In this document: positions 1 through 9,115 of the stretch, one piece after another
Layout of the letters: the number at the start of each line of letters is the position of its first letter
Numbering within the stretch: the stretch's first letter is position 1
The notes under the pieces: model-generated
What the model was told of the DNA's origin: nothing
Database searches by the model: none
What the model saw: the letters and a program-made list of their open reading frames with translations, nothing else
Translations under genes and position numbers: made by a program
Assembly (NCBI GenBank): GCA_963840785.1
Contig: CAWJAF010000003.1
Span: 186,001-250,000 of the forward strand
Reading direction: 5' to 3'
DNA from: JALYOK01 sp963840785
GTDB lineage: Bacteria; Pseudomonadota; Gammaproteobacteria; Burkholderiales; JALYOK01
DNA: 64,000 nt

Positions 1-1497
1 GGCGCTCTTCGGCGGAGCATCGCTTTTTGAAACCCAATCCACGAGGCGCGGCAACAACGCGCGCAAGTTCACCAAGTAATCGAGCGAATTGCCGAGATAG
101 ACCTCGGTTCCCGGTAGCTTATCTCGCGGTGCAAACGGAATGACGAAATGTTGCCCGCTCGCAAGATGATAAATACGCTCGTTTTCCAGCGGCTCGATAT
201 CTTTCTTGCCGTCGATGGTCGTATGAATCAACGACGCCGCGCGACCCCAATATTCGTAGCCGCTATTCGTATAGAAAATCTTCGGAAGATGAGTTTTCGG
301 CAACGTGCTTGCTGTGATGCCAAGCTCGGTATCGGTCTGCGCGGCGCTAGTAAACGGAAACAAATCCGTCGGATAATCAAACGCAGAAAAGCGATGCCCA
401 TCGCGCGAAGGTTGCGCGAAGCGATGATTGAAACTGCCCCGCCCTGCCCCCCCGGCGTGAATGAACATGCCATCGAAGACCTGGCGGTCGCGTTCGTTTT
501 TGTTGAATCCCTCGTACAGAAAATGGCGCAAAAAACGCCCGGTTTGAGATACGCCGAACGCGATACCTTGCTTAACTTTGAATGGGCTCGACGATTCGTA
601 TTTTGCGTAACTCATAAAGTCGCGCACGGCGGCGAAGCCCATGCCGACCACGCGTGGATCCTGTGAGCGATAAACGATTTCGTATATTTTTCCTGCGGCA
701 AAGCCGCCTTCCTTAGTGATGAAATCGGCGCCGTCGACGCTACTCGAACCGTTCAGAAACGACCACTTTTCCCGCGGCACAACATTGCGCAGTCCGTCGC
801 GCGATTCGCGCTCGGTCAAGATATTGCCGGGATCGTCTTGATCGATCGCGACGTAGGGATAGTGATTGCGATGGGAAACTGAAATGAATGAGTCGTCCTG
901 ATCCATCAAGCGATCCGATCGCAACCAGCCTTTAATGGATTCGCCTTTGTCTTTCGCGATTGGTACCATCAACTGCAACACTTTCGACGCGGGCGGCACA
1001 TCCCATTGCCAGCCCACCCACATTAACGTGTAACCACGACGCATTAGCAAACCATCGCCGAAATCTTTATCTTTTGTAGGATCGTTAGTTTGATTCGCGG
1101 CGTTGAAATACGGCAACAGCGCTTTGCCGCCGCGATTGCTGACTTCTAACACACCGATGCCTGCCGCCTTACTGGCGTCGACCGGCTGTAGCACCATGAA
1201 GTTTGCCTGGGCGTAGACCAAGCCCTCCATGTTATGCGGCGCTTTGTCGAGATCGACGATTTTCGCGTTCGCCGCAATACTGGGGTCGAGCGCAAATGTC
1301 ACGATGCCTTCGAGTTTTTCATAGGCACCGATGGCTCCGAATTCTTTGCCTTGCAATACCTTCGTGCGCGATTCGACTTTTATGTCGACGACAGCGGCAT
1401 CAATCGTCAGCGCGAAACCGCCGAAAAAGAATGCTAAGTAGAACCGGGCAAAGTACTTCAGGTTAGCGTTACGATTTTTACTTTGGTATAGATTCAT
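1..1497 (-). CDS. Secreted alpha/beta hydrolase domain protein (Abhydrolase_10-like), 3' part cut by window edge
   Basis: A reading frame stays open from an ATG at 1497 to base 1 (499 codons) and runs out of the window, so the C-terminus is missing. Residues about 15-34 form a hydrophobic export signal ending in Ala residues. The rest resembles the large exported alpha/beta hydrolase family PF20091: an early FGAIGAYEKLEG segment, a DLDKAPHN segment near residue 82, and a GVSQTGR nucleophile elbow with Ser at about 317. The substrate of this family is mostly unknown. No good Shine-Dalgarno lies before the ATG, so the start is tentative. The gene is divergent from the LarA-like gene, with a large inverted repeat between them. 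Confidence 0.8.
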   Translation of the reverse strand, partial: MNLYQSKNRNANLKYFARFYLAFFFGGFALTIDAAVVDIKVESRTKVLQGKEFGAIGAYEKLEGIVTFALDPSIAANAKIVDLDKAPHNMEGLVYAQANFMVLQPVDASKAAGIGVLEVSNRGGKALLPYFNAANQTNDPTKDKDFGDGLLMRRGYTLMWVGWQWDVPPASKVLQLMVPIAKDKGESIKGWLRSDRLMDQDDSFISVSHRNHYPYVAIDQDDPGNILTERESRDGLRNVVPREKWSFLNGSSSVDGADFITKEGGFAAGKIYEIVYRSQDPRVVGMGFAAVRDFMSYAKYESSSPFKVKQGIAFGVSQTGRFLRHFLYEGFNKNERDRQVFDGMFIHAGGAGRGSFNHRFAQPSRDGHRFSAFDYPTDLFPFTSAAQTDTELGITASTLPKTHLPKIFYTNSGYEYWGRAASLIHTTIDGKKDIEPLENERIYHLASGQHFVIPFAPRDKLPGTEVYLGNSLDYLVNLRALLPRLVDWVSKSDAPPKSA

Positions 1498-1540
1498 TTT
1501 GATAGAATATGGGGTGACGACACGCATGATATACGTAGTT

Positions 1541-1608
1541 TGTCATTCCCGCGAAAGCCGGATTCCATCGGGCGGCAAAATTGGATTCCCGCCTGCGCGG
1601 GAATGACA
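1541..1608. repeat. Intergenic inverted repeat, TGTCATTCCCGCG family
   Basis: The arms TGTCATTCCCGCG (1541-1553) and CGCGGGAATGACA (1596-1608) are perfect 13-base complements around a 42-base centre. The same arm recurs in other intergenic gaps of this window, near 11.27, 38.65 and 42.40 kb. It lies between two divergent genes. Confidence 0.8.
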
Positions 1609-1667
1609 GCTAAATTGGCTATCAGGAACGACCTAGCCTTTGCACCAAACAAACTTAGGAGACCACC

Positions 1668-2996
1668 ATGATCGGCAACAAAATCGAAACCAATATCTCC
1701 GGCGGATTAGATTTCCCTTTGCCGCGCATGGTCGAAGTCCGGCAGAAATTCAAAACCGAAAAACTCGCGAGCGTTACCGCGACCATCAACGAAGAATTCA
1801 AGCGCCCGGAAATTCGCGCCAAGATTAAGCCTGGAATGAGCGTCGCCGTGGGTTGTGGTTCGCGGGGCATTAACAATATCGCCGAAGCGGCAAAAGCGAC
1901 GGTCGACAATCTCAAAGCGCTAGGCGCCAAGCCTTTCATTTTCCCCGCGATGGGCAGCCACGGCGGCGGCACGGCGGAATTACAGCGCGGTGTGCTGGAA
2001 GGTTACGGCATTACCGAAGAATATTGCGGCTGCGAAATTCGCTCGTCGATGGATGTAATCGAAGTTGGCAAGCACCCAAGTGGCATTCCGATTTATCAAG
2101 ATAAACTTGCCAGCGAAGCTGACGGCATCGTGTTGGTTTGCCGCGTGAAACCGCACACCAACTTCCGCGCGGCGATTGAATCGGGCATCGTCAAAATGAT
2201 GACCATCGGCATGGGCAAGATCATGGGCGCGACGAGCCTGCACACCCAGGGCATGGACGTATTCGGCACGCTGCTGCCGGAAGCGGCGAAGATGATCATG
2301 GCAAAGAGCAAATTTTTGTTTAGCATCGCCATGGTCGAAAATCCTCATGACGAAACAACGATTATCGAAGCCGTTCCCGGCGAAACGTTATTCGAGCGCG
2401 AAATCGCGTTGCAAGCGAAAGCGAAAGAATTCATGCCGCGCATCAAGTTCGACGATGTCGACGTATTGATCATCGAGCGCATCGGAAAAAATATTTCCGG
2501 TTCGGGCATGGATCCCAACATTACCGGCCGCAATTGTCGTGGCACGGAATGGGACATGAAGCCCAACGTCAAAAAAATTGCCGTGCTCGGCCTTACGCCG
2601 GAGACCCACGGCAATGCGACCGGTTTGGGCAGCGCGGATGTCATCACCATGCAACTCTACAAAGAGATGGATATTTTTCTGACCTACGCCAACGTTATTA
2701 CGTCGACTTACTTGGACGGCGCAGCGATTCCGATCATCATGAACACGGAACACGATGCGATTGCGTTGGCGATCAAGAGCGTCGTTCGAGTGAAATTCGA
2801 CGATCTCAAAATTGTGCGTATTACCGACACGTTGCACCTGAGCCACATTCAGATCTCCGAGGCGCTTTATGCCGATGCAAAAAATCGTCCGAACGAATTT
2901 GAAATTCTCGGCAAGCTGGAGCCATTGCAATTCGATGGCTTAGGCCGGCTCGCTGCGATGGTAGCAGACGATTACGCGCCGAAGGCCGTCGCGTAA
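1668..2996 (+). CDS. LarA-like / DUF2088 domain protein
   Basis: A 442-residue protein with an AGGAG ribosome site six bases before the ATG. It shows the signature of the lactate racemase N-terminal family: GSHGGGT at residues 96-102, VKPHTNF at 160-166 and a Lys/His-rich stretch to about 195. In true LarA, equivalent His and Lys residues hold the nickel-pincer cofactor. No larB, larC or larE cofactor genes are nearby, so lactate racemase activity should not be assumed. It sits 12 bases ahead of a DUF427 gene and is probably cotranscribed with it. A relative acting on another 2-hydroxyacid is possible. Confidence 0.75.
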   Translation: MIGNKIETNISGGLDFPLPRMVEVRQKFKTEKLASVTATINEEFKRPEIRAKIKPGMSVAVGCGSRGINNIAEAAKATVDNLKALGAKPFIFPAMGSHGGGTAELQRGVLEGYGITEEYCGCEIRSSMDVIEVGKHPSGIPIYQDKLASEADGIVLVCRVKPHTNFRAAIESGIVKMMTIGMGKIMGATSLHTQGMDVFGTLLPEAAKMIMAKSKFLFSIAMVENPHDETTIIEAVPGETLFEREIALQAKAKEFMPRIKFDDVDVLIIERIGKNISGSGMDPNITGRNCRGTEWDMKPNVKKIAVLGLTPETHGNATGLGSADVITMQLYKEMDIFLTYANVITSTYLDGAAIPIIMNTEHDAIALAIKSVVRVKFDDLKIVRITDTLHLSHIQISEALYADAKNRPNEFEILGKLEPLQFDGLGRLAAMVADDYAPKAVA

Positions 2997-3008
2997 GGTT
3001 TTTTAGCG

Positions 3009-3293
3009 ATGGCACGGGCGATTTGGAACAGCGCGACTATCGCCGAAAGCGCTACGTTTGAAGTGGTCGAGGGTAATGTGTATTTTCCTGCGACCGCTTT
3101 GATCCGTGAGTACTTTCGGGATAGTCGGACTCAAACGACTTGCTCTTGGAAGGGCGTGGCACGCTACTACGATGTGATTGTTGATGGGCAGACCAATACC
3201 GATGCAGCTTGGTATTACCCTACGCCCAAAGATGCAGCGAAACAAATCAAAGATCACGTCGCGTTTTGGAAAGGCGTGACTGTCGAGAAATGA
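3009..3293 (+). CDS. DUF427 domain protein
   Basis: A 94-residue soluble protein that matches the small DUF427 fold: a central FPATALIREYF-like strand, a Trp-Lys-Gly turn (CSWKG) and a C-terminal WYYPTPKDAAKQIKDHVAFW segment. The biochemical role of the family is not established. It follows the LarA-like gene by 12 bases with no terminator between, so they probably form a two-gene unit. Confidence 0.8.
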   Translation: MARAIWNSATIAESATFEVVEGNVYFPATALIREYFRDSRTQTTCSWKGVARYYDVIVDGQTNTDAAWYYPTPKDAAKQIKDHVAFWKGVTVEK

Positions 3294-4053
3294 TCGCACC
3301 CTGCCAGGAGCCGCATGAACCCTGGGTAGCCGAGGGCTAGTAGCTATCCATACCTTCGCCAACAACCGAGCGCGACGCGCCTCGCGGCGTATTCAGTGTC
3401 AATCAAAAATTGTCGACTTCCATTCCAGTTGGTATCGGGACGTGATGTGTAGGCGTCGTCAACTAAATTTACAGATCGTGTCCGAGCGCTATCAGGATAT
3501 CTGAAGGTGCCTATCGACCCGATTGGCGTACCAGCCGAATGCGCCACGACGACCCGCAGCGGAAGTACAATTTTTCCGTCCCAGCGTCCATTTACAAGCA
3601 TAAACTTGACGGCTAGATTTCTGTCGAGATTTGACTTCGATTAACCGTGGAAATACATGGCACCGCCAACATCCGAACTTCACTAACTAGACCTGGATGA
3701 ATGATGCCGCTTGCGCAGCGCACTCGTGAATCGGCGTACGCGGTGCGCACCCTCCGACTGTTGTCGAATTTTCTTCCACTAAAGATACGCCAGCTCGCGG
3801 ACTCTTCGAAGATCAATGCGAAACCAATCGACTATTAAAAATCGCACATTTTATGCGTGGTTGCTAAACCCGGACGCAAACTGCGCAATAAGGGAATCCA
3901 TGGCCCAACAGCACCGCGTCTTAATCGGGATGTCTACCGAGTTTTGCGTATGGTTTTCTTTGCCCACCTCGCCCTTAGTCGATTTGGTATAGCATTACCT
4001 TGTTCGGGCTGCGCGGGTATATGCGATAGTTAATCACTAATGGAGGTACGGAG
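3294..4053. other. Gene-poor stretch, possible decayed coding remnant
   Basis: No convincing intact gene. On the minus strand about 3344-3830 the three frames carry short protein-like pieces, one containing DGKIVLPLRVVVAHSAG, broken by stops. This could be a decayed gene, but I recognise no family. A weak copy of the CATGCCTGGA-type repeat may lie at about 3300-3326. Confidence 0.35.
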
Positions 4054-4788
4054 ATGAGAAACGCTATTCAAGCAGCTATTACAAAATTCGGCGTGATTGC
4101 ATGTGGGCTGGTAATCAACGTGTCGCCAATCGGCGAAGCTCGAGCCGATGCCATGCTCAAGTTCGAGTACGGCGGCCTGCCCGCAACCGTGCTTTCCGAC
4201 AATGGCTCGGGGGTGATTTCCTACTTTGGAACCTTTGCGGTCGATTCCGGCCAATTCTTCCGTGTGGCTGCGTCGCAGGTATTGTTGATGGGAAGTGAGA
4301 GCGCGCCGAATACGGAATTTACATTGGCCGTTCTGAACGATGGTTCGTCAGGTACGCTGAATATCAGCTTCACTCAAACGGGACTCAGGACACTTGACGC
4401 TGGACTGGACTCGTTCCTATCGGGCGGCTTCGTCAGGAGTAATATCGGGACCTTCGTTGGCAATGCGAGAATTAGTAGCTTTCTTGACACGTCGAATACT
4501 CCATTTGGGATGACAACTGCGCTCGGCTTTTTGGACTATTCGCCTGAGATTTTTTTGGAGGCAGACTTTACAAGTGGTACTCTGCCAACCGCATTCCCAT
4601 ACTCCATTACGCAGGTGATCACGCTGACCCTGCCGGCCGTGAACGCCGGTGCCACTTTGGGCACCAAATTCGAAGCAGTAGATCTTCAGCCGAATCCTGT
4701 CCCCATCCCGGCATCACTGATCTTACTTAGTTCGGGCCTGATTGGGTGGGGGTTCAGTAAGCGGAGAACGGCAACCACATTTCGGTAG
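4054..4788 (+). CDS. PEP-CTERM sorting domain protein
   Basis: A 244-residue exported protein. Residues 1-33 look like a signal peptide ending near GEARADA. The C-terminus has the full PEP-CTERM layout: the variant motif VPIPAS, a hydrophobic helix (LILLSSGLIGWGF) and a basic tail (SKRRTATTFR). In this family the tag directs the protein to exosortase/archaeosortase EpsH-type processing for cell-surface or exopolysaccharide-associated display. No exosortase gene is in this window. The middle part is beta-rich and low in Cys, and I do not recognise it. It is preceded by a GGAGG-type site and stands alone. Confidence 0.85.
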   Translation: MRNAIQAAITKFGVIACGLVINVSPIGEARADAMLKFEYGGLPATVLSDNGSGVISYFGTFAVDSGQFFRVAASQVLLMGSESAPNTEFTLAVLNDGSSGTLNISFTQTGLRTLDAGLDSFLSGGFVRSNIGTFVGNARISSFLDTSNTPFGMTTALGFLDYSPEIFLEADFTSGTLPTAFPYSITQVITLTLPAVNAGATLGTKFEAVDLQPNPVPIPASLILLSSGLIGWGFSKRRTATTFR

Positions 4789-5377
4789 GGGCGAACCGCC
4801 ACGCGGACCTAGTCTTCGCATTTACCCCGCGAGCTTTTCGGAACGTTGCTCCGGGGAGCGGCCCGGATGATCCGCCGGGTGCCCACCGTCGAGTCGCGTG
4901 CGCGGCGCGCACCCGGCGCCTAATCGGGCAGGCATAACAACTTGAACGACGTCTTCAAAGGCTAAAGCGTTACGCAAAATTTGCAATCCCGCGCTTACTA
5001 CGCGGCTGACCACTCAGCCAGCCAAAGGACGCCGACGAGTCGAGCTACGGCGATGCGCGCTCAACCGATCGTGCCGATGTGCACTGCATCAGTAACTTTT
5101 CTAACAAACTGCGAGTAGTCAATTGCATATAGGCGCGAGCGCGCAGGTCGTGCTGCGGTCTTACCATCGCCAACCGCTCCCTTCAACGGCTGCGATTAAC
5201 TACTAGTACTTTTTGGCTATAGCTTCTGGCCAATAGCAAGCCTCTGCGCGAACGCCTACATTTCGCCTTACGCCTTCCGCATCCCGTCTCATTTCGGAGG
5301 GTGATAGGGCTTCGCTCGACGAAGCTAACGCCGCAACTCGGCGGCCACAACGTAAACACCCGTGAAGGAGCTACGCC
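4789..5377. other. Intergenic region without a recognised gene
   Basis: No coding signal stands out. A GC-rich hairpin with arms CCGGGTGC and GCACCCGG lies at about 4876-4918. It has no T-tract, so it is only a possible terminator for the PEP-CTERM gene. Confidence 0.4.
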
Positions 5378-6796
5378 ATGAGGAAACTATCGATCATCTT
5401 TTCAATCGCGCTGGCCGCGACCGGCGGCCTTTGCCAAGCAGCCTGGACCAGCTTCCATGGCAATGCCGACAACACCGGCTTTGCTCGCGTCGATACCGCC
5501 CCGGCGGACATTACCAATCAAGTCGGCTTTGTCGATGTCGGCCCGGTTGCGCCGGGTGCTAATCCGGTTACCGCGCAGGATGGCACGGTTTACGTTGGCA
5601 ACTTACGCGGCGAGCTGATTGCGCTTCGTCCCGACGGCGCGTTTTTCTGGAAGCAGAATTTGCGTCAGAGCATCTTCGCCTCTCCGGCCATCGGCGCCGA
5701 CGGATCAATATATGTGATATCCGGCAACCAAGTGAGGGTGCGCGACCAGGTCTACGATTCCGATAGAATCGTCGACCTTTGGTATCTCCACAAATTCATG
5801 CCCGGCGGAGCCGAACTCTACCGAGCCCCGTTCCCAATGTCCCTTGGCATCGGCAGCTTGACCAGCGCGCCGCCCAGCATCTGGAATTTTAGCGGCAAAG
5901 AGGTGGTGATGGTGCCGACATACGCGAGCTTTGACATCAGCTTAACGGCCTTCGATGCGGGAAACGGCAGCATACTCGACGACGAAATTGTCACACGATT
6001 AGATGCGACTATTCATGGTAGCGGTGTGGTCAGTAATTTCTTCAAGGCGCTCGGAGACTGCTTTCATTCATCCTTTCCCTTTCTTGGTCCTTGCACCTTT
6101 TCTGCAACAGTCGAGCCGTTCAGCAAAATTCCCTTCCCCATGCCCGGCGTAGCCATCAGGGCGACTACTGACGGTTCACCTTTGGTGTGGCTGGCCGACG
6201 GCGTGCGAAGTACGGTCGCCTTTAAATTTGACCCATTCACGGGATTTGAGCAAATCTTTCGCTCCGACAACAGAAAAGACCGCAAAAGCACGGCGCCGAT
6301 GGCATTGAAAAACGATGTTGCGTTGGTCGGCACGGACGACGGCCAAGTCAGGTTTGAGCAGGGGGCGGGCGCGTTCCCCGGTTTTGGCCCGATTCGCGCG
6401 ACACCGACGCGCATGGCCGACGGACGATTGGTTGTGATAAATACCTCTGGAATGATGTCAGTGCTGATCGGCGCGACCGATTCGACGACAGTACAGCTCA
6501 ATGGAGAAACCATCGCGGGCGCGGCTGCATCATGCACGCATCTGTACGTTTCCACGACCAAGGAATTCGTCAGCTTCGACGTTAAGACGATGCAACGCGT
6601 CGCGACCCACGAGTGGACCGGCGATGGGCTCTACCCACCGGTGATCGGGCCGTCGGGCCACGTCTACGCACTGACACATTTGGGATTGAACGTCTTTGCG
6701 CCGCCGGTGAATTTCCGGCGCGGCCCGGCGCAATTCAAAGCCACAACCGCGTGCGATAACGTTGTCGCTAAGCCGCCCAAAGTATTGACACCGTAA
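5378..6796 (+). CDS. Secreted PQQ-like beta-propeller repeat protein
   Basis: A 472-residue protein with a clear signal peptide (MRKLSIIFSIALAATGGLCQA) and a GGAG site eight bases before the ATG. The mature part opens with WTSFHGNADNTG, typical of PQQ-binding-like/WD40 propellers. It repeats blades of the type AQDGTVYVGNLRGELIAL (about 66-85) and GADGSIYVISG (about 107-118). The PQQ cofactor residues of true dehydrogenases are not evident, so it is more likely a structural or binding propeller than an enzyme. No partner gene is adjacent. Confidence 0.7.
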   Translation: MRKLSIIFSIALAATGGLCQAAWTSFHGNADNTGFARVDTAPADITNQVGFVDVGPVAPGANPVTAQDGTVYVGNLRGELIALRPDGAFFWKQNLRQSIFASPAIGADGSIYVISGNQVRVRDQVYDSDRIVDLWYLHKFMPGGAELYRAPFPMSLGIGSLTSAPPSIWNFSGKEVVMVPTYASFDISLTAFDAGNGSILDDEIVTRLDATIHGSGVVSNFFKALGDCFHSSFPFLGPCTFSATVEPFSKIPFPMPGVAIRATTDGSPLVWLADGVRSTVAFKFDPFTGFEQIFRSDNRKDRKSTAPMALKNDVALVGTDDGQVRFEQGAGAFPGFGPIRATPTRMADGRLVVINTSGMMSVLIGATDSTTVQLNGETIAGAAASCTHLYVSTTKEFVSFDVKTMQRVATHEWTGDGLYPPVIGPSGHVYALTHLGLNVFAPPVNFRRGPAQFKATTACDNVVAKPPKVLTP

Positions 6797-6895
6797 CAGC
6801 CCAAAATGCTCAGCACAATTGGGGACGGCCTAAACTCTCCTACTGGATGCGTTCGCATAGTGGCTGGCGGAAGTAGATGACAGAAATGCCGGCAT

Positions 6896-6932
6896 GACCA
6901 GTCATTGGTAAATCATTAACGGATGACTGGTC
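6896..6932. terminator. Perfect 10-bp hairpin after the propeller gene
   Basis: GACCAGTCAT (6896-6905) and ATGACTGGTC (6923-6932) are perfect complements around a 17-base loop, 100 bases after the propeller gene's stop. There is no T-tract, so its role as a terminator is uncertain. It could also be a regulatory palindrome. Confidence 0.4.
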
Positions 6933-7070
6933 CTGGCCGAATGCATTTTGAAAGTCTCTTTAAAGGTAAATCACAAATTTTGCATTAGAGCGTATTTTTC
7001 AAGACCATTGCCGCACCAAATTCTTATGCTATAACAAAGACATAGGACAACAAAAACAATAGGAAATAAA

Positions 7071-7241
7071 ATGGATTTTGAAACAATTTGGTATGAAGTT
7101 TCGCCGTACATTTATACATTTGCAGGAGTTTTCTCAGCATTTGCTGCAGATGTTCAGATAGGCAAACTGTCGGGCTTACTTCTCCTCATCGCCGCGCTAA
7201 CGATTATTCGTTTGCGTTGGCGGAGTCGCCGTAGAACGTAA
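7071..7241 (+). CDS. Small single-pass membrane protein, 56 residues
   Basis: A short frame starting MDFETIWYEV, with an AGGA site ten bases ahead of the ATG. It contains a hydrophobic helix (GLLLLIAALTIIRL, residues about 35-48) followed by a strongly basic tail (RWRSRRRT). The N-terminal half (about 13-26) is also fairly hydrophobic. The layout fits an inner-membrane protein with a cytoplasmic positive tail. Its last 38 bases overlap, tail to tail, the 3' end of the minus-strand lipoprotein gene. I do not recognise a family. The coding sign is the RBS plus a sensible membrane topology. Confidence 0.55.
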   Translation: MDFETIWYEVSPYIYTFAGVFSAFAADVQIGKLSGLLLLIAALTIIRLRWRSRRRT

Positions 7242-7872
7242 CGCCCGTGCTACTTTTGAGTGGCGTGCCCTGCGCCGGCGGTTCCACATTTTGTCGCAGC
7301 GGAATATCATTTTTGTTGAACTCATTGGTGTAACGCTGCGGATCGGTTAAGCCGCCGGGAATCAGACCGTAGCCTTTCATCTGCCAATAGGTTAGCGCAT
7401 AGGGCCCGGACGGCACGACCGTGGTAAAGCCATAAAAATCCTCCGGAACAAAATTCAGCGAAGCCGCGGCGCCGCGGCAAATTTCAAACTTCACGCCCTG
7501 CTGCGCTAAACTCGCGGCGCGATCAACGGTTTCTTTGTATTTCGCGTAGTTGCGCTTCGCAAACACCACCAATTCCGGTCCGTGAGACACCACAACGATT
7601 TTTAGCGGCTCGAACTCGTGAGGGCCAAATTCAGCAGTCTGCGCCATCAGTGAGGCAATGCTCGACAGCACTAACGGAATACTTTTTGGATCGGGAAAAT
7701 AAAAGTCGTACACCGCTTTGAGCTGCTTCAGGTCATCGATGTCGGCGTAAGAACTGAACTTTGCCGTGCCGTAGGGCACTGACGAAGCGATCGGCGCCGT
7801 CCCTGGCGCGAGCGCCGCGCAGCCGGCAATAACCATAGTCAATACTGCAACGACAATCGATTTCATCAGCAC
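7204..7872 (-). CDS. DsrE-family lipoprotein
   Basis: A 222-residue protein whose N-terminus MLMKSIVVAVLTMVIAGC is a lipoprotein signal with the lipobox IAGC. The mature part has a DsrE/YchN-like alpha/beta layout: LKIVVVSHGPELVVF near residue 90, then a Cys-containing GVKFEICRGAA segment near 127. DsrE relatives carry or sense sulfur through such a Cys, but outer-membrane or periplasmic lipoprotein members have no assigned role. It is divergent from the SRPBCC gene at 8014. Residue 3 (ATG) is an equally possible start. Confidence 0.65.
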   Translation of the reverse strand: MLMKSIVVAVLTMVIAGCAALAPGTAPIASSVPYGTAKFSSYADIDDLKQLKAVYDFYFPDPKSIPLVLSSIASLMAQTAEFGPHEFEPLKIVVVSHGPELVVFAKRNYAKYKETVDRAASLAQQGVKFEICRGAAASLNFVPEDFYGFTTVVPSGPYALTYWQMKGYGLIPGGLTDPQRYTNEFNKNDIPLRQNVEPPAQGTPLKSSTGVTFYGDSANANE

Positions 7873-8013
7873 TCCGTAACTCAGTTTGTTCTAGACGTGT
7901 GTTTTACGTACCAATTTGATATATTGCTGGCGTCACCTAGCGTAACACCTGCTGTGATTGTAATACACCGACTAATTATGGGATTTCCCTAACAACCGCT
8001 TTGAGGAGAAAAG

Positions 8014-8538
8014 ATGAAAAAAGTTGCCTGCGCCAGTCTTGGCGTTTTGTTGTTGCCCTTCGCCAGCTTCGCAGCTCAACCGATGTTGACCGTCGTTGAA
8101 ATCGTTGAGATCAAAGCCCCGCCGGCCGCCGTATGGGCAACGATAAGCAAATTCGACGGGCTCATCAATTGGTGCCCGCCCTTCGCCAAAAGCGATATCG
8201 TTAAAGGCAAAGACGGCATGATCGGTGCCAAACGTTCGTTGACCGTTAAAGATGGCCCGACTTTCACAGAAAATCTCTTGGCAATCGATCCGACTGCAAT
8301 GACGTTTTCGTACGACATCGATGAGCCTGCAGCGCTCCCAGTGATGAGTTATTTTTCGTCGATGGGCGCTAAACCGAATGCGAGCGGCGGCACGACGGTT
8401 GCTTGGCAAGGCAGTTTCAAACGCCGCAATAGCGCCGATAATCCGCCGGAAGGCGAGAACGATGCTGGCGCCACCGGCTTCATCACCGGTTTGTATAAAG
8501 CCTGCTTAGGAAATTTGAAAACCATTAGCGAGAAATAG
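8014..8538 (+). CDS. Secreted SRPBCC (polyketide cyclase/MxaD-like) protein
   Basis: A 174-residue protein with a signal peptide (MKKVACASLGVLLLPFASFA) and a GAGGAG site before the ATG. The mature part is a START/SRPBCC domain: EIVEIKAPPAAVWATISKFDGLINW at about 30-54, a central beta-sheet, and a C-terminal helix ending in CLGNLKTISEK. MxaD-type relatives sit in the periplasm of methylotrophs, where the role is ill-defined. The gene is 59 bases upstream of a secreted cupin gene on the same strand, probably in one transcript. Confidence 0.75.
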   Translation: MKKVACASLGVLLLPFASFAAQPMLTVVEIVEIKAPPAAVWATISKFDGLINWCPPFAKSDIVKGKDGMIGAKRSLTVKDGPTFTENLLAIDPTAMTFSYDIDEPAALPVMSYFSSMGAKPNASGGTTVAWQGSFKRRNSADNPPEGENDAGATGFITGLYKACLGNLKTISEK

Positions 8539-8597
8539 GCGCTTCGTCTTGGCTCGAGCTACGATAGGCGGGCCAAGATTTAACTGGAGGACGTGTA

Positions 8598-9074
8598 GTG
8601 GTATCGATGAAAAAATGGTTTAGCGTGATTAATTTGGCCCTGTTCAGCGCAGCGTGCTTTGCGCAAGAGCAAGTGTTAATGCCGAGCGTGCCGCTCGGTG
8701 ACGAAAAATGGATCGTCAATCCGACCGTTCCGCCGACGATGCAAATGATGATGATCTACGGCGCACCCAACAAACCGGGGCCGTTCATTTTCCGAGCAAA
8801 ATTTCCGCCGGGCTACAAGTTACCACCGCACAAACATCCTGACGTGCGTACCGTAACGGTTTTAAAGGGCACTTATTATTCAGCGATCGGCGATACGTTC
8901 GACGAATCGAAGCTGCAAGCGTTTCCGGCGGGAACGTTTTATTTCACCCCGGCGAACACCGGTCATTTCAGCGCGACAAAAGACGAAGAAGTGATCATTC
9001 AAGAAAGTGGCGAAGGGCCGGAGAGTGGGATTAAGTACGTCAATCCGAGCGACGATCCGCGTGGTCAAAAGTAA
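8598..9074 (+). CDS. Secreted cupin-domain protein
   Basis: A small exported single-domain cupin. The GTG at 8598 is chosen because GGAGG ends eight bases before it; the ATG nine bases later is too far from that site. After the signal peptide (to about ACFA) comes a cupin core: FPPGYKLPPHKHPDVRTVTVLKG holds the motif-1 metal-binding His pair, and PANTGHFSATKDEEVIIQ supplies the motif-2 His. These cupins usually bind Fe, Mn or Zn; the substrate is unknown. It follows the SRPBCC gene. Confidence 0.75.
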   Translation: MVSMKKWFSVINLALFSAACFAQEQVLMPSVPLGDEKWIVNPTVPPTMQMMMIYGAPNKPGPFIFRAKFPPGYKLPPHKHPDVRTVTVLKGTYYSAIGDTFDESKLQAFPAGTFYFTPANTGHFSATKDEEVIIQESGEGPESGIKYVNPSDDPRGQK

Positions 9075-9115
9075 CTGACATGCTATCAAAACCCAACAGT
9101 GTGGTGAATTTTCAT

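Noticed and set aside
148..666. Open plus-strand frame of 172 codons
   Set aside because: It is the antisense shadow of the exported hydrolase on the minus strand, whose motifs and signal peptide are clear.
4876..4918. Strong terminator after the PEP-CTERM gene
   Set aside because: The hairpin has only eight paired bases and no T-tract, so the claim is kept at the level of a possible structure.
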